Source of the DNA: Apostichopus japonicus | Taxonomy: Eukaryota; Echinodermata; Holothuroidea; Aspidochirotida; Stichopodidae | Length of the DNA stretch: 64,000 bases | Assembly (NCBI RefSeq): GCF_037975245.1 | Contig: NC_092575.1 | Location: 18,430,841 to 18,494,840 of the forward strand | Direction of reading: 5' to 3' | Shown: piece by piece, positions 11,901 to 26,900 of the stretch | How positions within the stretch are numbered: the first letter of the stretch is position 1 | How the letters are laid out: each line of letters opens with the position of its first letter | The notes under the pieces: generated by a model | Databases searched by the model: none | Told to the model about the DNA's origin: nothing | What the model saw: the letters and a program-made list of their open reading frames with translations, nothing else | Program-made: the position numbers and the translations under genes

Positions 11901-14900
11901 AACGAACCTAGATTTATATCAACTGCTGTCGCGGCGCGGTTGGTTGCTCTGTACCTCGAGAGCGTGACGTATTTTGGATCGCGGGCTCGAGACCAGGGTG
12001 GGGGCAGTTTGCTTTTGCCGCGATCTTATACGGTCTCTGGAACTTTAAGTATTAGAAACGAACCTAGATTTATATCAACTGCTGTCGCGGCGCGGTTGGT
12101 TGCTCTGTACCTCGAGAGCGTGACGTATTTTGGATCGCGGGCTCGAGACCAGGGTGGGGGCAGTTTGCTTTTGCCGCGATCTTATACGGTCTCTGGAACT
12201 TTAAGTATTAGAAACGAACCTAGATTTATATCAACTGCTGTCGTGGCGCGGTTGGTTGCTCTGTACCTCGAGAGCGTGACGTATTTTGGATCGCGGGCTC
12301 GAGACCAGGGTGGGGGCAGTTTGCTTTTGCCGCGATCTTATACGGTCTCTGGAACTTTAAGTATTAGAAACGAACCTAGATTTATATCAACTGCTGTCGT
12401 GGCGCGGTTGGTTGCTCTGTACCTCGAGAGCGTGACGTATTTTGGATCGCGGGCTCGAGACCAGGGTGGGGGCAGTTTGCTTTTGCCGCGATCTTATACG
12501 GTCTCTGGAACTTTAAGTATTAGAAACGAACCTAGATTTATATCAACTGCTGTCGTGGCGCGGTTGGTTGCTCTGTACCTCGAGAGCGTGACGTATTTTG
12601 GATCGCGGGCTCGAGACCAGGGTGGGGGCAGTTTGCTTTTGCCGCGATCTTATACGGTCTCTGGAACTTTAAGTATTAGAAACGAACCTAGATTTATATC
12701 AACTGCTGTCGTGGCGCGGTTGGTTGCTCTGTACCTCGAGAGCGTGACGTATTTTGGATCGCGGGCTCGAGACCAGGGTGGGGGCAGTTTGCTTTTGCCG
12801 CGATCTTATACGGTCTCTGGAACTTTAAGTATTAGAAACGAACCTAGATTTATATCAACTGCTGTCGTGGCGCGGTTGGTTGCTCTGTACCTCGAGAGCG
12901 TGACGTATTTTGGATCGCGGGCTCGAGACCAGGGTGGGGGCAGTTTGCTTTTGCCGCGATCTTATACGGTCTCTGGAACTTTAAGTATTAGAAACGAACC
13001 TAGATTTATATCAACTGCTGTCGTGGCGCGGTTGGTTGCTCTGTACCTCGAGAGCGTGACGTATTTTGGATCGCGGGCTCGAGACCAGGGTGGGGGCAGT
13101 TTGCTTTTGCCGCGATCTTATACGGTCTCTGGAACTTTAAGTATTAGAAACGAACCTAGATTTATATCAACTGCTGTCGTGGCGCGGTTGGTTGCTCTGT
13201 ACCTCGAGAGCGTGACGTATTTTGGATCGCGGGCTCGAGACCAGGGTGGGGGCAGTTTGCTTTTGCCGCGATCTTATACGGTCTCTGGAACTTTAAGTAT
13301 TAGAAACGAACCTAGATTTATATCAACTGCTGTCGTGGCGCGGTTGGTTGCTCTGTACCTCGAGAGCGTGACGTATTTTGGATCGCGGGCTCGAGACCAG
13401 GGTGGGGGCAGTTTGCTTTTGCCGCGATCTTATACGGTCTCTGGAACTTTAAGTATTAGAAACGAACCTAGATTTATATCAACTGCTGTCGTGGCGCGGT
13501 TGGTTGCTCTGTACCTCGAGAGCGTGACGTATTTTGGATCGCGGGCTCGAGACCAGGGTGGGGGCAGTTTGCTTTTGCCGCGATCTTATACGGTCTCTGG
13601 AACTTTAAGTATTAGAAACGAACCTAGATTTATATCAACTGCTGTCGTGGCGCGGTTGGTTGCTCTGTACCTCGAGAGCGTGACGTATTTTGGATCGCGG
13701 GCTCGAGACCAGGGTGGGGGCAGTTTGCTTTTGCCGCGATCTTATACGGTCTCTGGAACTTTAAGTATTAGAAACGAACCTAGATTTATATCAACTGCTG
13801 TCGTGGCGCGGTTGGTTGCTCTGTACCTCGAGAGCGTGACGTATTTTGGATCGCGGGCTCGAGACCAGGGTGGGGGCAGTTTGCTTTTGCCGCGATCTTA
13901 TACGGTCTCTGGAACTTTAAGTATTAGAAACGAACCTAGATTTATATCAACTGCTGTCGTGGCGCGGTTGGTTGCTCTGTACCTCGAGAGCGTGACGTAT
14001 TTTGGATCGCGGGCTCGAGACCAGGGTGGGGGCAGTTTGCTTTTGCCGCGATCTGATACGGTCTCTGGAACTTTAAGTATTAGAAACGAACCTAGATTTA
14101 TATCAACTGCTGTCGTGGCGCGGTTGGTTGCTCTGTACCTCGAGAGCGTGACGTATTTTGGATCGCGGGCTCGAGACCAGGGTGGGGGCAGTTTGCTTTT
14201 GCCGCGATCTTATACGGTCTCTGGAACAATAAGTATTAGAAACGAACCTAGATTTATATCAACTGCTGTCGTGGCGCGGTTGGTTGCTCTGTACCTCGAG
14301 AGCGTGACGTATTTTGGATCGCGGGCTCGAGACCAGGGTGGGGGCAGTTTGCTTTTGCCGCGATCTTATACGGTCTCTGGAACTTTAAGTATTAGAAACG
14401 AACCTAGATTTATATCAACTGCTGTCGTGGCGCGGTTGGTTGCTCTGTACCTCGAGAGCGTGACGTATTTTGGATCGCGGGCTCGAGACCAGGGTGGGGG
14501 CAGTTTGCTTTTGCCGCGATCTTATACGGTCTCTGGAACTTTAAGTATTAGAAACGAACCTAGATTTATATCAACTGCTGTCGTGGCGCGGTTGGTTGCT
14601 CTGTACCTCGAGAGCGTGACGTATTTTGGATCGCGGGCTCGAGACCAGGGTGGGGGCAGTTTGCTTTTGCCGCGATCTTATACGGTCTCTGGAACTTTAA
14701 GTATTAGAAACGAACCTAGATTTATATCAACTGCTGTCGTGGCGCGGTTGGTTGCTCTGTACCTCGAGAGCGTGACGTATTTTGGATCGCGGGCTCGAGA
14801 CCAGGGTGGGGGCAGTTTGCTTTTGCCGCGATCTTATACGGTCTCTGGAACTTTAAGTATTAGAAACGAACCTAGATTTATATCAACTGCTGTCGTGGCG

Positions 14901-17900
14901 CGGTTGGTTGCTCTGTACCTCGAGAGCGTGACGTATTTTGGATCGCGGGCTCGAGACCAGGGTGGGGGCAGTTTGCTTTTGCCGCGATCTTATACGGTCT
15001 CTGGAACTTTAAGTATTAGAAACGAACCTAGATTTATATCAACTGCTGTCGTGGCGCGGTTGGTTGCTCTGTACCTCGAGAGCGTGACGTATTTTGGATC
15101 GCGGGCTCGAGACCAGGGTGGGGGCAGTTTGCTTTTGCCGCGATCTTATACGGTCTCTGGAACTTTAAGTATTAGAAACGAACCTAGATTTATATCAACT
15201 GCTGTCGTGGCGCGGTTGGTTGCTCTGTACCTCGAGAGCGTGACGTATTTTGGATCGCGGGCTCGAGACCAGGGTGGGGGCAGTTTGCTTTTGCCGCGAT
15301 CTTATACGGTCTCTGGAACTTTAAGTATTAGAAACGAACCTAGATTTATATCAACTGCTGTCGCGGCGCGGTTGGTTGCTCTGTACCTCGAGAGCGTGAC
15401 GTATTTTGGATCGCGGGCTCGAGACCAGGGTGGGGGCAGTTTGCTTTTGCCGCGATCTTATACGGTCTCTGGAACTTTAAGTATTAGAAACGAACCTAGA
15501 TTTATATCAACTGCTGTCGTGGCGCGGTTGGTTGCTCTGTACCTCGAGAGCGTGACGTATTTTGGATCGCGGGCTCGAGACCAGGGTGGGGGCAGTTTGC
15601 TTTTGCCGCGATCTTATACGGTCTCTGGAACTTTAAGTATTAGAAACGAACCTAGATTTATATCAACTGCTGTCGTGGCGCGGTTGGTTGCTCTGTACCT
15701 CGAGAGCGTGACGTATTTTGGATCGCGGGCTCGAGACCAGGGTGGGGGCAGTTTGCTTTTGCCGCGATCTTATACGGTCTCTGGAACTTTAAGTATTAGA
15801 AACGAACCTAGATTTATATCAACTGCTGTCGTGGCGCGGTTGGTTGCTCTGTACCTCGAGAGCGTGACGTATTTTGGATCGCGGGCTCGAGACCAGGGTG
15901 GGGGCAGTTTGCTTTTGCCGCGATCTGATACGGTCTCTGGAACTTTAAGTATTAGAAACGAACCTAGATTTATATCAACTGCTGTCGTGGCGCGGTTGGT
16001 TGCTCTGTACCTCGAGAGCGTGACGTATTTTGGATCGCGGGCTCGAGACCAGGGTGGGGGCAGTTTGCTTTTGCCGCGATCTTATACGGTCTCTGGAACT
16101 TTAAGTATTAGAAACGAACCTAGATTTATATCAACTGCTGTCGTGGCGCGGTTGGTTGCTCTGTACCTCGAGAGCGTGACGTATTTTGGATCGCGGGCTC
16201 GAGACCAGGGTGGGGGCAGTTTGCTTTTGCCGCGATCTGATACGGTCTCTGGAACTTTAAGTATTAGAAACGAACCTAGATTTATATCAACTGCTGTCGT
16301 GGCGCGGTTGGTTGCTCTGTACCTCGAGAGCGTGACGTATTTTGGATCGCGGGCTCGAGACCAGGGTGGGGGCAGTTTGCTTTTGCCGCGATCTGATACG
16401 GTCTCTGGAACTTTAAGTATTAGAAACGAACCTAGATTTATATCAACTGCTGTCGTGGCGCGGTTGGTTGCTCTGTACCTCGAGAGCGTGACGTATTTTG
16501 GATCGCGGGCTCGAGACCAGTGTGGGGGCAGTTTGCTTTTGCCGCGATCTGATACGGTCTCTGGAACTTTAAGTATTAGAAACGAACCTAGATTTATATC
16601 AACTGCTGTCGTGGCGCGGTTGGTTGCTCTGTACCTCGAGAGCGTGACGTATTTTGGATCGCGGGCTCGAGACCAGGGTGGGGGCAGTTTGCTTTTGCCG
16701 CGATCTGATACGGTCTCTGGAACTTTAAGTATTAGAAACGAACCTAGATTTATATCAACTGCTGTCGTGGCGCGGTTGGTTGCTCTGTACCTCGAGAGCG
16801 TGACGTATTTTGGATCGCGGGCTCGAGACCAGGGTGGGGGCAGTTTGCTTTTGCCGCGATCTGATACGGTCTCTGGAACTTTAAGTATTAGAAACGAACC
16901 TAGATTTATATCAACTGCTGTCGTGGCGCGGTTGGTTGCTCTGTACCTCGAGAGCGTGACGTATTTTGGATCGCGGGCTCGAGACCAGGGTGGGGGCAGT
17001 TTGCTTTTGCCGCGATCTTATACGGTCTCTGGAACTTTAAGTATTAGAAACGAACCTAGATTTATATCAACTGCTGTCGTGGCGCGGTTGGTTGCTCTGT
17101 ACCTCGAGAGCGTGACGTATTTTGGATCGCGGGCTCGAGACCAGGGTGGGGGCAGTTTGCTTTTGCCGCGATCTTATACGGTCTCTGGAACTTTAAGTAT
17201 TAGAAACGAACCTAGATTTATATCAACTGCTGTCGCGGCGCGGTTGGTTGCTCTGTACCTCGAGAGCGTGACGTATTTTGGATCGCGGGCTCGAGACCAG
17301 GGTGGGGGCAGTTTGCTTTTGCCGCGATCTTATACGGTCTCTGGAACTTTAAGTATTAGAAACGAACCTAGATTTATATCAACTGCTGTCGTGGCGCGGT
17401 TGGTTGCTCTGTACCTCGAGAGCGTGACGTATTTTGGATCGCGGGCTCGAGACCAGGGTGGGGGCAGTTTGCTTTTGCCGCGATCTTATACGGTCTCTGG
17501 AACTTTAAGTATTAGAAACGAACCTAGATTTATATCAACTGCTGTCGTGGCGCGGTTGGTTGCTCTGTACCTCGAGAGCGTGACGTATTTTGGATCGCGG
17601 GCTCGAGACCAGGGTGGGGGCAGTTTGCTTTTGCCGCGATCTTATACGGTCTCTGGAACTTTAAGTATTAGAAACGAACCTAGATTTATATCAACTGCTG
17701 TCGTGGCGCGGTTGGTTGCTCTGTACCTCGAGAGCGTGACGTATTTTGGATCGCGGGCTCGAGACCAGGGTGGGGGCAGTTTGCTTTTGCCGCGATCTTA
17801 TACGGTCTCTGGAACTTTAAGTATTAGAAACGAACCTAGATTTATATCAACTGCTGTCGCGGCGCGGTTGGTTGCTCTGTACCTCGAGAGCGTGACGTAT

Positions 17901-20900
17901 TTTGGATCGCGGGCTCGAGACCAGGGTGGGGGCAGTTTGCTTTTGCCGCGATCTTATACGGTCTCTGGAACTTTAAGTATTAGAAACGAACCTAGATTTA
18001 TATCAACTGCTGTCGCGGCGCGGTTGGTTGCTCTGTACCTCGAGAGCGTGACGTATTTTGGATCGCGGGCTCGAGACCAGGGTGGGGGCAGTTTGCTTTT
18101 GCCGCGATCTTATACGGTCTCTGGAACTTTAAGTATTAGAAACGAACCTAGATTTATATCAACTGCTGTCGCGGCGCGGTTGGTTGCTCTGTACCTCGAG
18201 AGCGTGACGTATTTTGGATCGCGGGCTCGAGACCAGGGTGGGGGCAGTTTGCTTTTGCCGCGATCTTATACGGTCTCTGGAACTTTAAGTATTAGAAACG
18301 AACCTAGATTTATATCAACTGCTGTCGCGGCGCGGTTGGTTGCTCTGTACCTCGAGAGCGTGACGTATTTTGGATCGCGGGCTCGAGACCAGGGTGGGGG
18401 CAGTTTGCTTTTGCCGCGATCTTATACGGTCTCTGGAACTTTAAGTATTAGAAACGAACCTAGATTTATATCAACTGCTGTCGCGGCGCGGTTGGTTGCT
18501 CTGTACCTCGAGAGCGTGACGTATTTTGGATCGCGGGCTCGAGACCAGGGTGGGGGCAGTTTGCTTTTGCCGCGATCTTATACGGTCTCTGGAACTTTAA
18601 GTATTAGAAACGAACCTAGATTTATATCAACTGCTGTCGCGGCGCGGTTGGTTGCTCTGTACCTCGAGAGCGTGACGTATTTTGGATCGCGGGCTCGAGA
18701 CCAGGGTGGGGGCAGTTTGCTTTTGCCGCGATCTTATACGGTCTCTGGAACTTTAAGTATTAGAAACGAACCTAGATTTATATCAACTGCTGTCGCGGCG
18801 CGGTTGGTTGCTCTGTACCTCGAGAGCGTGACGTATTTTGGATCGCGGGCTCGAGACCAGGGTGGGGGCAGTTTGCTTTTGCCGCGATCTTATACGGTCT
18901 CTGGAACTTTAAGTATTAGAAACGAACCTAGATTTATATCAACTGCTGTCGCGGCGCGGTTGGTTGCTCTGTACCTCGAGAGCGTGACGTATTTTGGATC
19001 GCGGGCTCGAGACCAGGGTGGGGGCAGTTTGCTTTTGCCGCGATCTGATACGGTCTCTGGAACTTTAAGTATTAGAAACGAACCTAGATTTATATCAACT
19101 GCTGTCGTGGCGCGGTTGGTTGCTCTGTACCTCGAGAGCGTGACGTATTTTGGATCGCGGGCTCGAGACCAGGGTGGGGGCAGTTTGCTTTTGCCGCGAT
19201 CTTATACGGTCTCTGGAACTTTAAGTATTAGAAACGAACCTAGATTTATATCAACTGCTGTCGTGGCGCGGTTGGTTGCTCTGTACCTCGAGAGCGTGAC
19301 GTATTTTGGATCGCGGGCTCGAGACCAGGGTGGGGGCAGTTTGCTTTTGCCGCGATCTTATACGGTCTCTGGAACTTTAAGTATTAGAAACGAACCTAGA
19401 TTTATATCAACTGCTGTCGTGGCGCGGTTGGTTGCTCTGTACCTCGAGAGCGTGACGTATTTTGGATCGCGGGCTCGAGACCAGGGTGGGGGCAGTTTGC
19501 TTTTGCCGCGATCTTATACGGTCTCTGGAACTTTAAGTATTAGAAACGAACCTAGATTTATATCAACTGCTGTCGCGGCGCGGTTGGTTGCTCTGTACCT
19601 CGAGAGCGTGACGTATTTTGGATCGCGGGCTCGAGACCAGGGTGGGGGCAGTTTGCTTTTGCCGCGATCTTATACGGTCTCTGGAACTTTAAGTATTAGA
19701 AACGAACCTAGATTTATATCAACTGCTGTCGCGGCGCGGTTGGTTGCTCTGTACCTCGAGAGCGTGACGTATTTTGGATCGCGGGCTCGAGACCAGGGTG
19801 GGGGCAGTTTGCTTTTGCCGCGATCTTATACGGTCTCTGGAACTTTAAGTATTAGAAACGAACCTAGATTTATATCAACTGCTGTCGCGGCGCGGTTGGT
19901 TGCTCTGTACCTCGAGAGCGTGACGTATTTTGGATCGCGGGCTCGAGACCAGGGTGGGGGCAGTTTGCTTTTGCCGCGATCTGATACGGTCTCTGGAACT
20001 TTAAGTATTAGAAACGAACCTAGATTTATATCAACTGCTGTCGTGGCGCGGTTGGTTGCTCTGTACCTCGAGAGCGTGACGTATTTTGGATCGCGGGCTC
20101 GAGACCAGGGTGGGGGCAGTTTGCTTTTGCCGCGATCTGATACGGTCTCTGGAACTTTAAGTATTAGAAACGAACCTAGATTTATATCAACTGCTGTCGT
20201 GGCGCGGTTGGTTGCTCTGTACCTCGAGAGCGTGACGTATTTTGGATCGCGGGCTCGAGACCAGGGTGGGGGCAGTTTGCTTTTGCCGCGATCTGATACG
20301 GTCTCTGGAACTTTAAGTATTAGAAACGAACCTAGATTTATATCAACTGCTGTCGCGGCGCGGTTGGTTGCTCTGTACCTCGAGAGCGTGACGTATTTTG
20401 GATCGCGGGCTCGAGACCAGGGTGGGGGCAGTTTGCTTTTGCCGCGATCTTATACGGTCTCTGGAACTTTAAGTATTAGAAACGAACCTAGATTTATATC
20501 AACTGCTGTCGCGGCGCGGTTGGTTGCTCTGTACCTCGAGAGCGTGACGTATTTTGGATCGCGGGCTCGAGACCAGGGTGGGGGCAGTTTGCTTTTGCCG
20601 CGATCTTATACGGTCTCTGGAACTTTAAGTATTAGAAACGAACCTAGATTTATATCAACTGCTGTCGCGGCGCGGTTGGTTGCTCTGTACCTCGAGAGCG
20701 TGACGTATTTTGGATCGCGGGCTCGAGACCAGGGTGGGGGCAGTTTGCTTTTGCCGCGATCTTATACGGTCTCTGGAACTTTAAGTATTAGAAACGAACC
20801 TAGATTTATATCAACTGCTGTCGCGGCGCGGTTGGTTGCTCTGTACCTCGAGAGCGTGACGTATTTTGGATCGCGGGCTCGAGACCAGGGTGGGGGCAGT

Positions 20901-23900
20901 TTGCTTTTGCCGCGATCTTATACGGTCTCTGGAACTTTAAGTATTAGAAACGAACCTAGATTTATATCAACTGCTGTCGCGGCGCGGTTGGTTGCTCTGT
21001 ACCTCGAGAGCGTGACGTATTTTGGATCGCGGGCTCGAGACCAGGGTGGGGGCAGTTTGCTTTTGCCGCGATCTTATACGGTCTCTGGAACTTTAAGTAT
21101 TAGAAACGAACCTAGATTTATATCAACTGCTGTCGCGGCGCGGTTGGTTGCTCTGTACCTCGAGAGCGTGACGTATTTTGGATCGCGGGCTCGAGACCAG
21201 GGTGGGGGCAGTTTGCTTTTGCCGCGATCTTATACGGTCTCTGGAACTTTAAGTATTAGAAACGAACCTAGATTTATATCAACTGCTGTCGTGGCGCGGT
21301 TGGTTGCTCTGTACCTCGAGAGCGTGACGTATTTTGGATCGCGGGCTCGAGACCAGGGTGGGGGCAGTTTGCTTTTGCCGCGATCTTATACGGTCTCTGG
21401 AACTTTAAGTATTAGAAACGAACCTAGATTTATATCAACTGCTGTCGTGGCGCGGTTGGTTGCTCTGTACCTCGAGAGCGTGACGTATTTTGGATCGCGG
21501 GCTCGAGACCAGGGTGGGGGCAGTTTGCTTTTGCCGCGATCTTATACGGTCTCTGGAACTTTAAGTATTAGAAACGAACCTAGATTTATATCAAATGCTG
21601 TCGCGGCGCGGTTGGTTGCTCTGTACCTCGAGAGCGTGACGTATTTTGGATCGCGGGCTCGAGACCAGGGTGGGGGCAGTTTGCTTTTGCCGCGATCTTA
21701 TACGGTCTCTGGAACTTTAAGTATTAGAAACGAACCTAGATTTATATCAACTGCTGTCGTGGCGCGGTTGGTTGCTCTGTACCTCGAGAGCGTGACGTAT
21801 TTTGGATCGCGGGCTCGAGAGCAGGGTGGGGGCAATTTGCTTTTGCCGCGATCTTATACGGTCTCTGGAACTTTAAGTATTAGAAACGAACCTAGATTTA
21901 TATCAACTGCTGTCGTGGCGCGGTTGGTTGCTCTGTACCTCGAGAGCGTGACGTATTTTGGATCGCGGGCTCGAGACCAGGGTGGGGGCAGTTTGCTTTT
22001 GCCGCGATCTTATACGGTCTCTGGAACTTTAAGTATTAGAAACGAACCTAGATTTATATCAACTGCTGTCGTGGCGCGGTTGGTTGCTCTGTACCTCGAG
22101 AGCGTGACGTATTTTGGATCGCGGGCTCGAGACCAGGGTGGGGGCAGTTTGCTTTTGCCGCGATCTTATACGGTCTCTGGAACTTTAAGTATTAGAAACG
22201 AACCTAGATTTATATCAACTGCTGTCGTGGCGCGGTTGGTTGCTCTGTACCTCGAGAGCGTGACGTATTTTGGATCGCGGGCTCGAGACCAGGGTGGGGG
22301 CAGTTTGCTTTTGCCGCGATCTTATACGGTCTCTGGAACTTTAAGTATTAGAAACGAACCTAGATTTATATCAACTGCTGTCGCGGCGCGGTTGGTTGCT
22401 CTGTACCTCGAGAGCGTGACGTATTTTGGATCGCGGGCTCGAGACCAGGGTGGGGGCAGTTTGCTTTTGCCGCGATCTTATACGGTCTCTGGAACTTTAA
22501 GTATTAGAAACGAACCTAGATTTATATCAACTGCTGTCGCGGCGCGGTTGGTTGCTCTGTACCTCGAGAGCGTGACGTATTTTGGATCGCGGGCTCGAGA
22601 CCAGGGTGGGGGCAGTTTGCTTTTGCCGCGATCTTATACGGTCTCTGGAACTTTAAGTATTAGAAACGAACCTAGATTTATATCAACTGCTGTCGCGGCG
22701 CGGTTGGTTGCTCTGTACCTCGAGAGCGTGACGTATTTTGGATCGCGGGCTCGAGACCAGGGTGGGGGCAGTTTGCTTTTGCCGCGATCTTATACGGTCT
22801 CTGGAACTTTAAGTATTAGAAACGAACCTAGATTTATATCAACTGCTGTCGCGGCGCGGTTGGTTGCTCTGTACCTCGAGAGCGTGACGTATTTTGGATC
22901 GCGGGCTCGAGACCAGGGTGGGGGCAGTTTGCTTTTGCCGCGATCTTATACGGTCTCTGGAACTTTAAGTATTAGAAACGAACCTAGATTTATATCAACT
23001 GCTGTCGCGGCGCGGTTGGTTGCTCTGTACCTCGAGAGCGTGACGTATTTTGGATCGCGGGCTCGAGACCAGGGTGGGGGCAGTTTGCTTTTGCCGCGAT
23101 CTTATACGGTCTCTGGAACTTTAAGTATTAGAAACGAACCTAGATTTATATCAACTGCTGTCGCGGCGCGGTTGGTTGCTCTGTACCTCGAGAGCGTGAC
23201 GTATTTTGGATCGCGGGCTCGAGACCAGGGTGGGGGCAGTTTGCTTTTGCCGCGATCTTATACGGTCTCTGGAACTTTAAGTATTAGAAACGAACCTAGA
23301 TTTATATCAACTGCTGTCGCGGCGCGGTTGGTTGCTCTGTACCTCGAGAGCGTGACGTATTTTGGATCGCGGGCTCGAGACCAGGGTGGGGGCAGTTTGC
23401 TTTTGCCGCGATCTGATACGGTCTCTGGAACTTTAAGTATTAGAAACGAACCTAGATTTATATCAACTGCTGTCGCGGCGCGGTTGGTTGCTCTGTACCT
23501 CGAGAGCGTGACGTATTTTGGATCGCGGGCTCGAGACCAGGGTGGGGGCAGTTTGCTTTTGCCGCGATCTGATACGGTCTCTGGAACTTTAAGTATTAGA
23601 AACGAACCTAGATTTATATCAACTGCTGTCGCGGCGCGGTTGGTTGCTCTGTACCTCGAGAGCGTGACGTATTTTGGATCGCGGGCTCGAGACCAGGGTG
23701 GGGGCAGTTTGCTTTTGCCGCGATCTGATACGGTCTCTGGAACTTTAAGTATTAGAAACGAACCTAGATTTATATCAACTGCTGTCGCGGCGCGGTTGGT
23801 TGCTCTGTACCTCGAGAGCGTGACGTATTTTGGATCGCGGGCTCGAGACCAGGGTGGGGGCAGTTTGCTTTTGCCGCGATCTGATACGGTCTCTGGAACT

Positions 23901-26900
23901 TTAAGTATTAGAAACGAACCTAGATTTATATCAACTGCTGTCGCGGCGCGGTTGGTTGCTCTGTACCTCGAGAGCGTGACGTATTTTGGATCGCGGGCTC
24001 GAGACCAGGGTGGGGGCAGTTTGCTTTTGCCGCGATCTGATACGGTCTCTGGAACTTTAAGTATTAGAAACGAACCTAGATTTATATCAACTGCTGTCGC
24101 GGCGCGGTTGGTTGCTCTGTACCTCGAGAGCGTGACGTATTTTGGATCGCGGGCTCGAGACCAGGGTGGGGGCAGTTTGCTTTTGCCGCGATCTGATACG
24201 GTCTCTGGAACTTTAAGTATTAGAAACGAACCTAGATTTATATCAACTGCTGTCGCGGCGCGGTTGGTTGCTCTGTACCTCGAGAGCGTGACGTATTTTG
24301 GATCGCGGGCTCGAGACCAGGGTGGGGGCAGTTTGCTTTTGCCGCGATCTGATACGGTCTCTGGAACTTTAAGTATTAGAAACGAACCTAGATTTATATC
24401 AACTGCTGTCGCGGCGCGGTTGGTTGCTCTGTACCTCGAGAGCGTGACGTATTTTGGATCGCGGGCTCGAGACCAGGGTGGGGGCAGTTTGCTTTTGCCG
24501 CGATCTGATACGGTCTCTGGAACTTTAAGTATTAGAAACGAACCTAGATTTATATCAACTGCTGTCGCGGCGCGGTTGGTTGCTCTGTACCTCGAGAGCG
24601 TGACGTATTTTGGATCGCGGGCTCGAGACCAGGGTGGGGGCAGTTTGCTTTTGCCGCGATCTGATACGGTCTCTGGAACTTTAAGTATTAGAAACGAACC
24701 TAGATTTATATCAACTGCTGTCGCGGCGCGGTTGGTTGCTCTGTACCTCGAGAGCGTGACGTATTTTGGATCGCGGGCTCGAGACCAGGGTGGGGGCAGT
24801 TTGCTTTTGCCGCGATCTTATACGGTCTCTGGAACTTTAAGTATTAGAAACGAACCTAGATTTATATCAACTGCTGTCGCGGCGCGGTTGGTTGCTCTGT
24901 ACCTCGAGAGCGTGACGTATTTTGGATCGCGGGCTCGAGACCAGGGTGGGGGCAGTTTGCTTTTGCCGCGATCTTATACGGTCTCTGGAACTTTAAGTAT
25001 TAGAAACGAACCTAGATTTATATCAACTGCTGTCGCGGCGCGGTTGGTTGCTCTGTACCTCGAGAGCGTGACGTATTTTGGATCGCGGGCTCGAGACCAG
25101 GGTGGGGGCAGTTTGCTTTTGCCGCGATCTTATACGGTCTCTGGAACTTTAAGTATTAGAAACGAACCTAGATTTATATCAACTGCTGTCGCGGCGCGGT
25201 TGGTTGCTCTGTACCTCGAGAGCGTGACGTATTTTGGATCGCGGGCTCGAGACCAGGGTGGGGGCAGTTTGCTTTTGCCGCGATCTTATACGGTCTCTGG
25301 AACTTTAAGTATTAGAAACGAACCTAGATTTATATCAACTGCTGTCGCGGCGCGGTTGGTTGCTCTGTACCTCGAGAGCGTGACGTATTTTGGATCGCGG
25401 GCTCGAGACCAGGGTGGGGGCAGTTTGCTTTTGCCGCGATCTTATACGGTCTCTGGAACTTTAAGTATTAGAAACGAACCTAGATTTATATCAACTGCTG
25501 TCGCGGCGCGGTTGGTTGCTCTGTACCTCGAGAGCGTGACGTATTTTGGATCGCGGGCTCGAGACCAGGGTGGGGGCAGTTTGCTTTTGCCGCGATCTTA
25601 TACGGTCTCTGGAACTTTAAGTATTAGAAACGAACCTAGATTTATATCAACTGCTGTCGCGGCGCGGTTGGTTGCTCTGTACCTCGAGAGCGTGACGTAT
25701 TTTGGATCGCGGGCTCGAGACCAGGGTGGGGGCAGTTTGCTTTTGCCGCGATCTTATACGGTCTCTGGAACTTTAAGTATTAGAAACGAACCTAGATTTA
25801 TATCAACTGCTGTCGCGGCGCGGTTGGTTGCTCTGTACCTCGAGAGCGTGACGTATTTTGGATCGCGGGCTCGAGACCAGGGTGGGGGCAGTTTGCTTTT
25901 GCCGCGATCTTATACGGTCTCTGGAACTTTAAGTATTAGAAACGAACCTAGATTTATATCAACTGCTGTCGCGGCGCGGTTGGTTGCTCTGTACCTCGAG
26001 AGCGTGACGTATTTTGGATCGCGGGCTCGAGACCAGGGTGGGGGCAGTTTGCTTTTGCCGCGATCTTATACGGTCTCTGGAACTTTAAGTATTAGAAACG
26101 AACCTAGATTTATATCAACTGCTGTCGCGGCGCGGTTGGTTGCTCTGTACCTCGAGAGCGTGACGTATTTTGGATCGCGGGCTCGAGACCAGGGTGGGGG
26201 CAGTTTGCTTTTGCCGCGATCTTATACGGTCTCTGGAACTTTAAGTATTAGAAACGAACCTAGATTTATATCAACTGCTGTCGCGGCGCGGTTGGTTGCT
26301 CTGTACCTCGAGAGCGTGACGTATTTTGGATCGCGGGCTCGAGACCAGGGTGGGGGCAGTTTGCTTTTGCCGCGATCTTATACGGTCTCTGGAACTTTAA
26401 GTATTAGAAACGAACCTAGATTTATATCAACTGCTGTCGCGGCGCGGTTGGTTGCTCTGTACCTCGAGAGCGTGACGTATTTTGGATCGCGGGCTCGAGA
26501 CCAGGGTGGGGGCAGTTTGCTTTTGCCGCGATCTTATACGGTCTCTGGAACTTTAAGTATTAGAAACGAACCTAGATTTATATCAACTGCTGTCGCGGCG
26601 CGGTTGGTTGCTCTGTACCTCGAGAGCGTGACGTATTTTAGATCGCGGGCTCGAGACCAGGGTGGGGGCAGTTTGCTTTTGCCGCGATCTTATACGGTCT
26701 CTGGAACTTTAAGTATTAGAAACGAACCTAGATTTATATCAACTGCTGTCGCGGCGCGGTTGGTTGCTCTGTACCTCGAGAGCGTGACGTATTTTGGATC
26801 GCGGGCTCGAGACCAGGGTGGGGGCAGTTTGCTTTTGCCGCGATCTTATACGGTCTCTGGAACTTTAAGTATTAGAAACGAACCTAGATTTATATCAACT

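Noticed and set aside
14043-14090. Hammerhead ribozyme core (CTGAT and GAAAC in the CTGAT monomers)
   Set aside because: Satellites can carry hammerheads, and CTGAT...GAAAC first looks right. But the core needs CTGANGA and here CTGAT is followed by AC. The more common CTTAT monomers lack even CTGA, and the reverse strand has no core.
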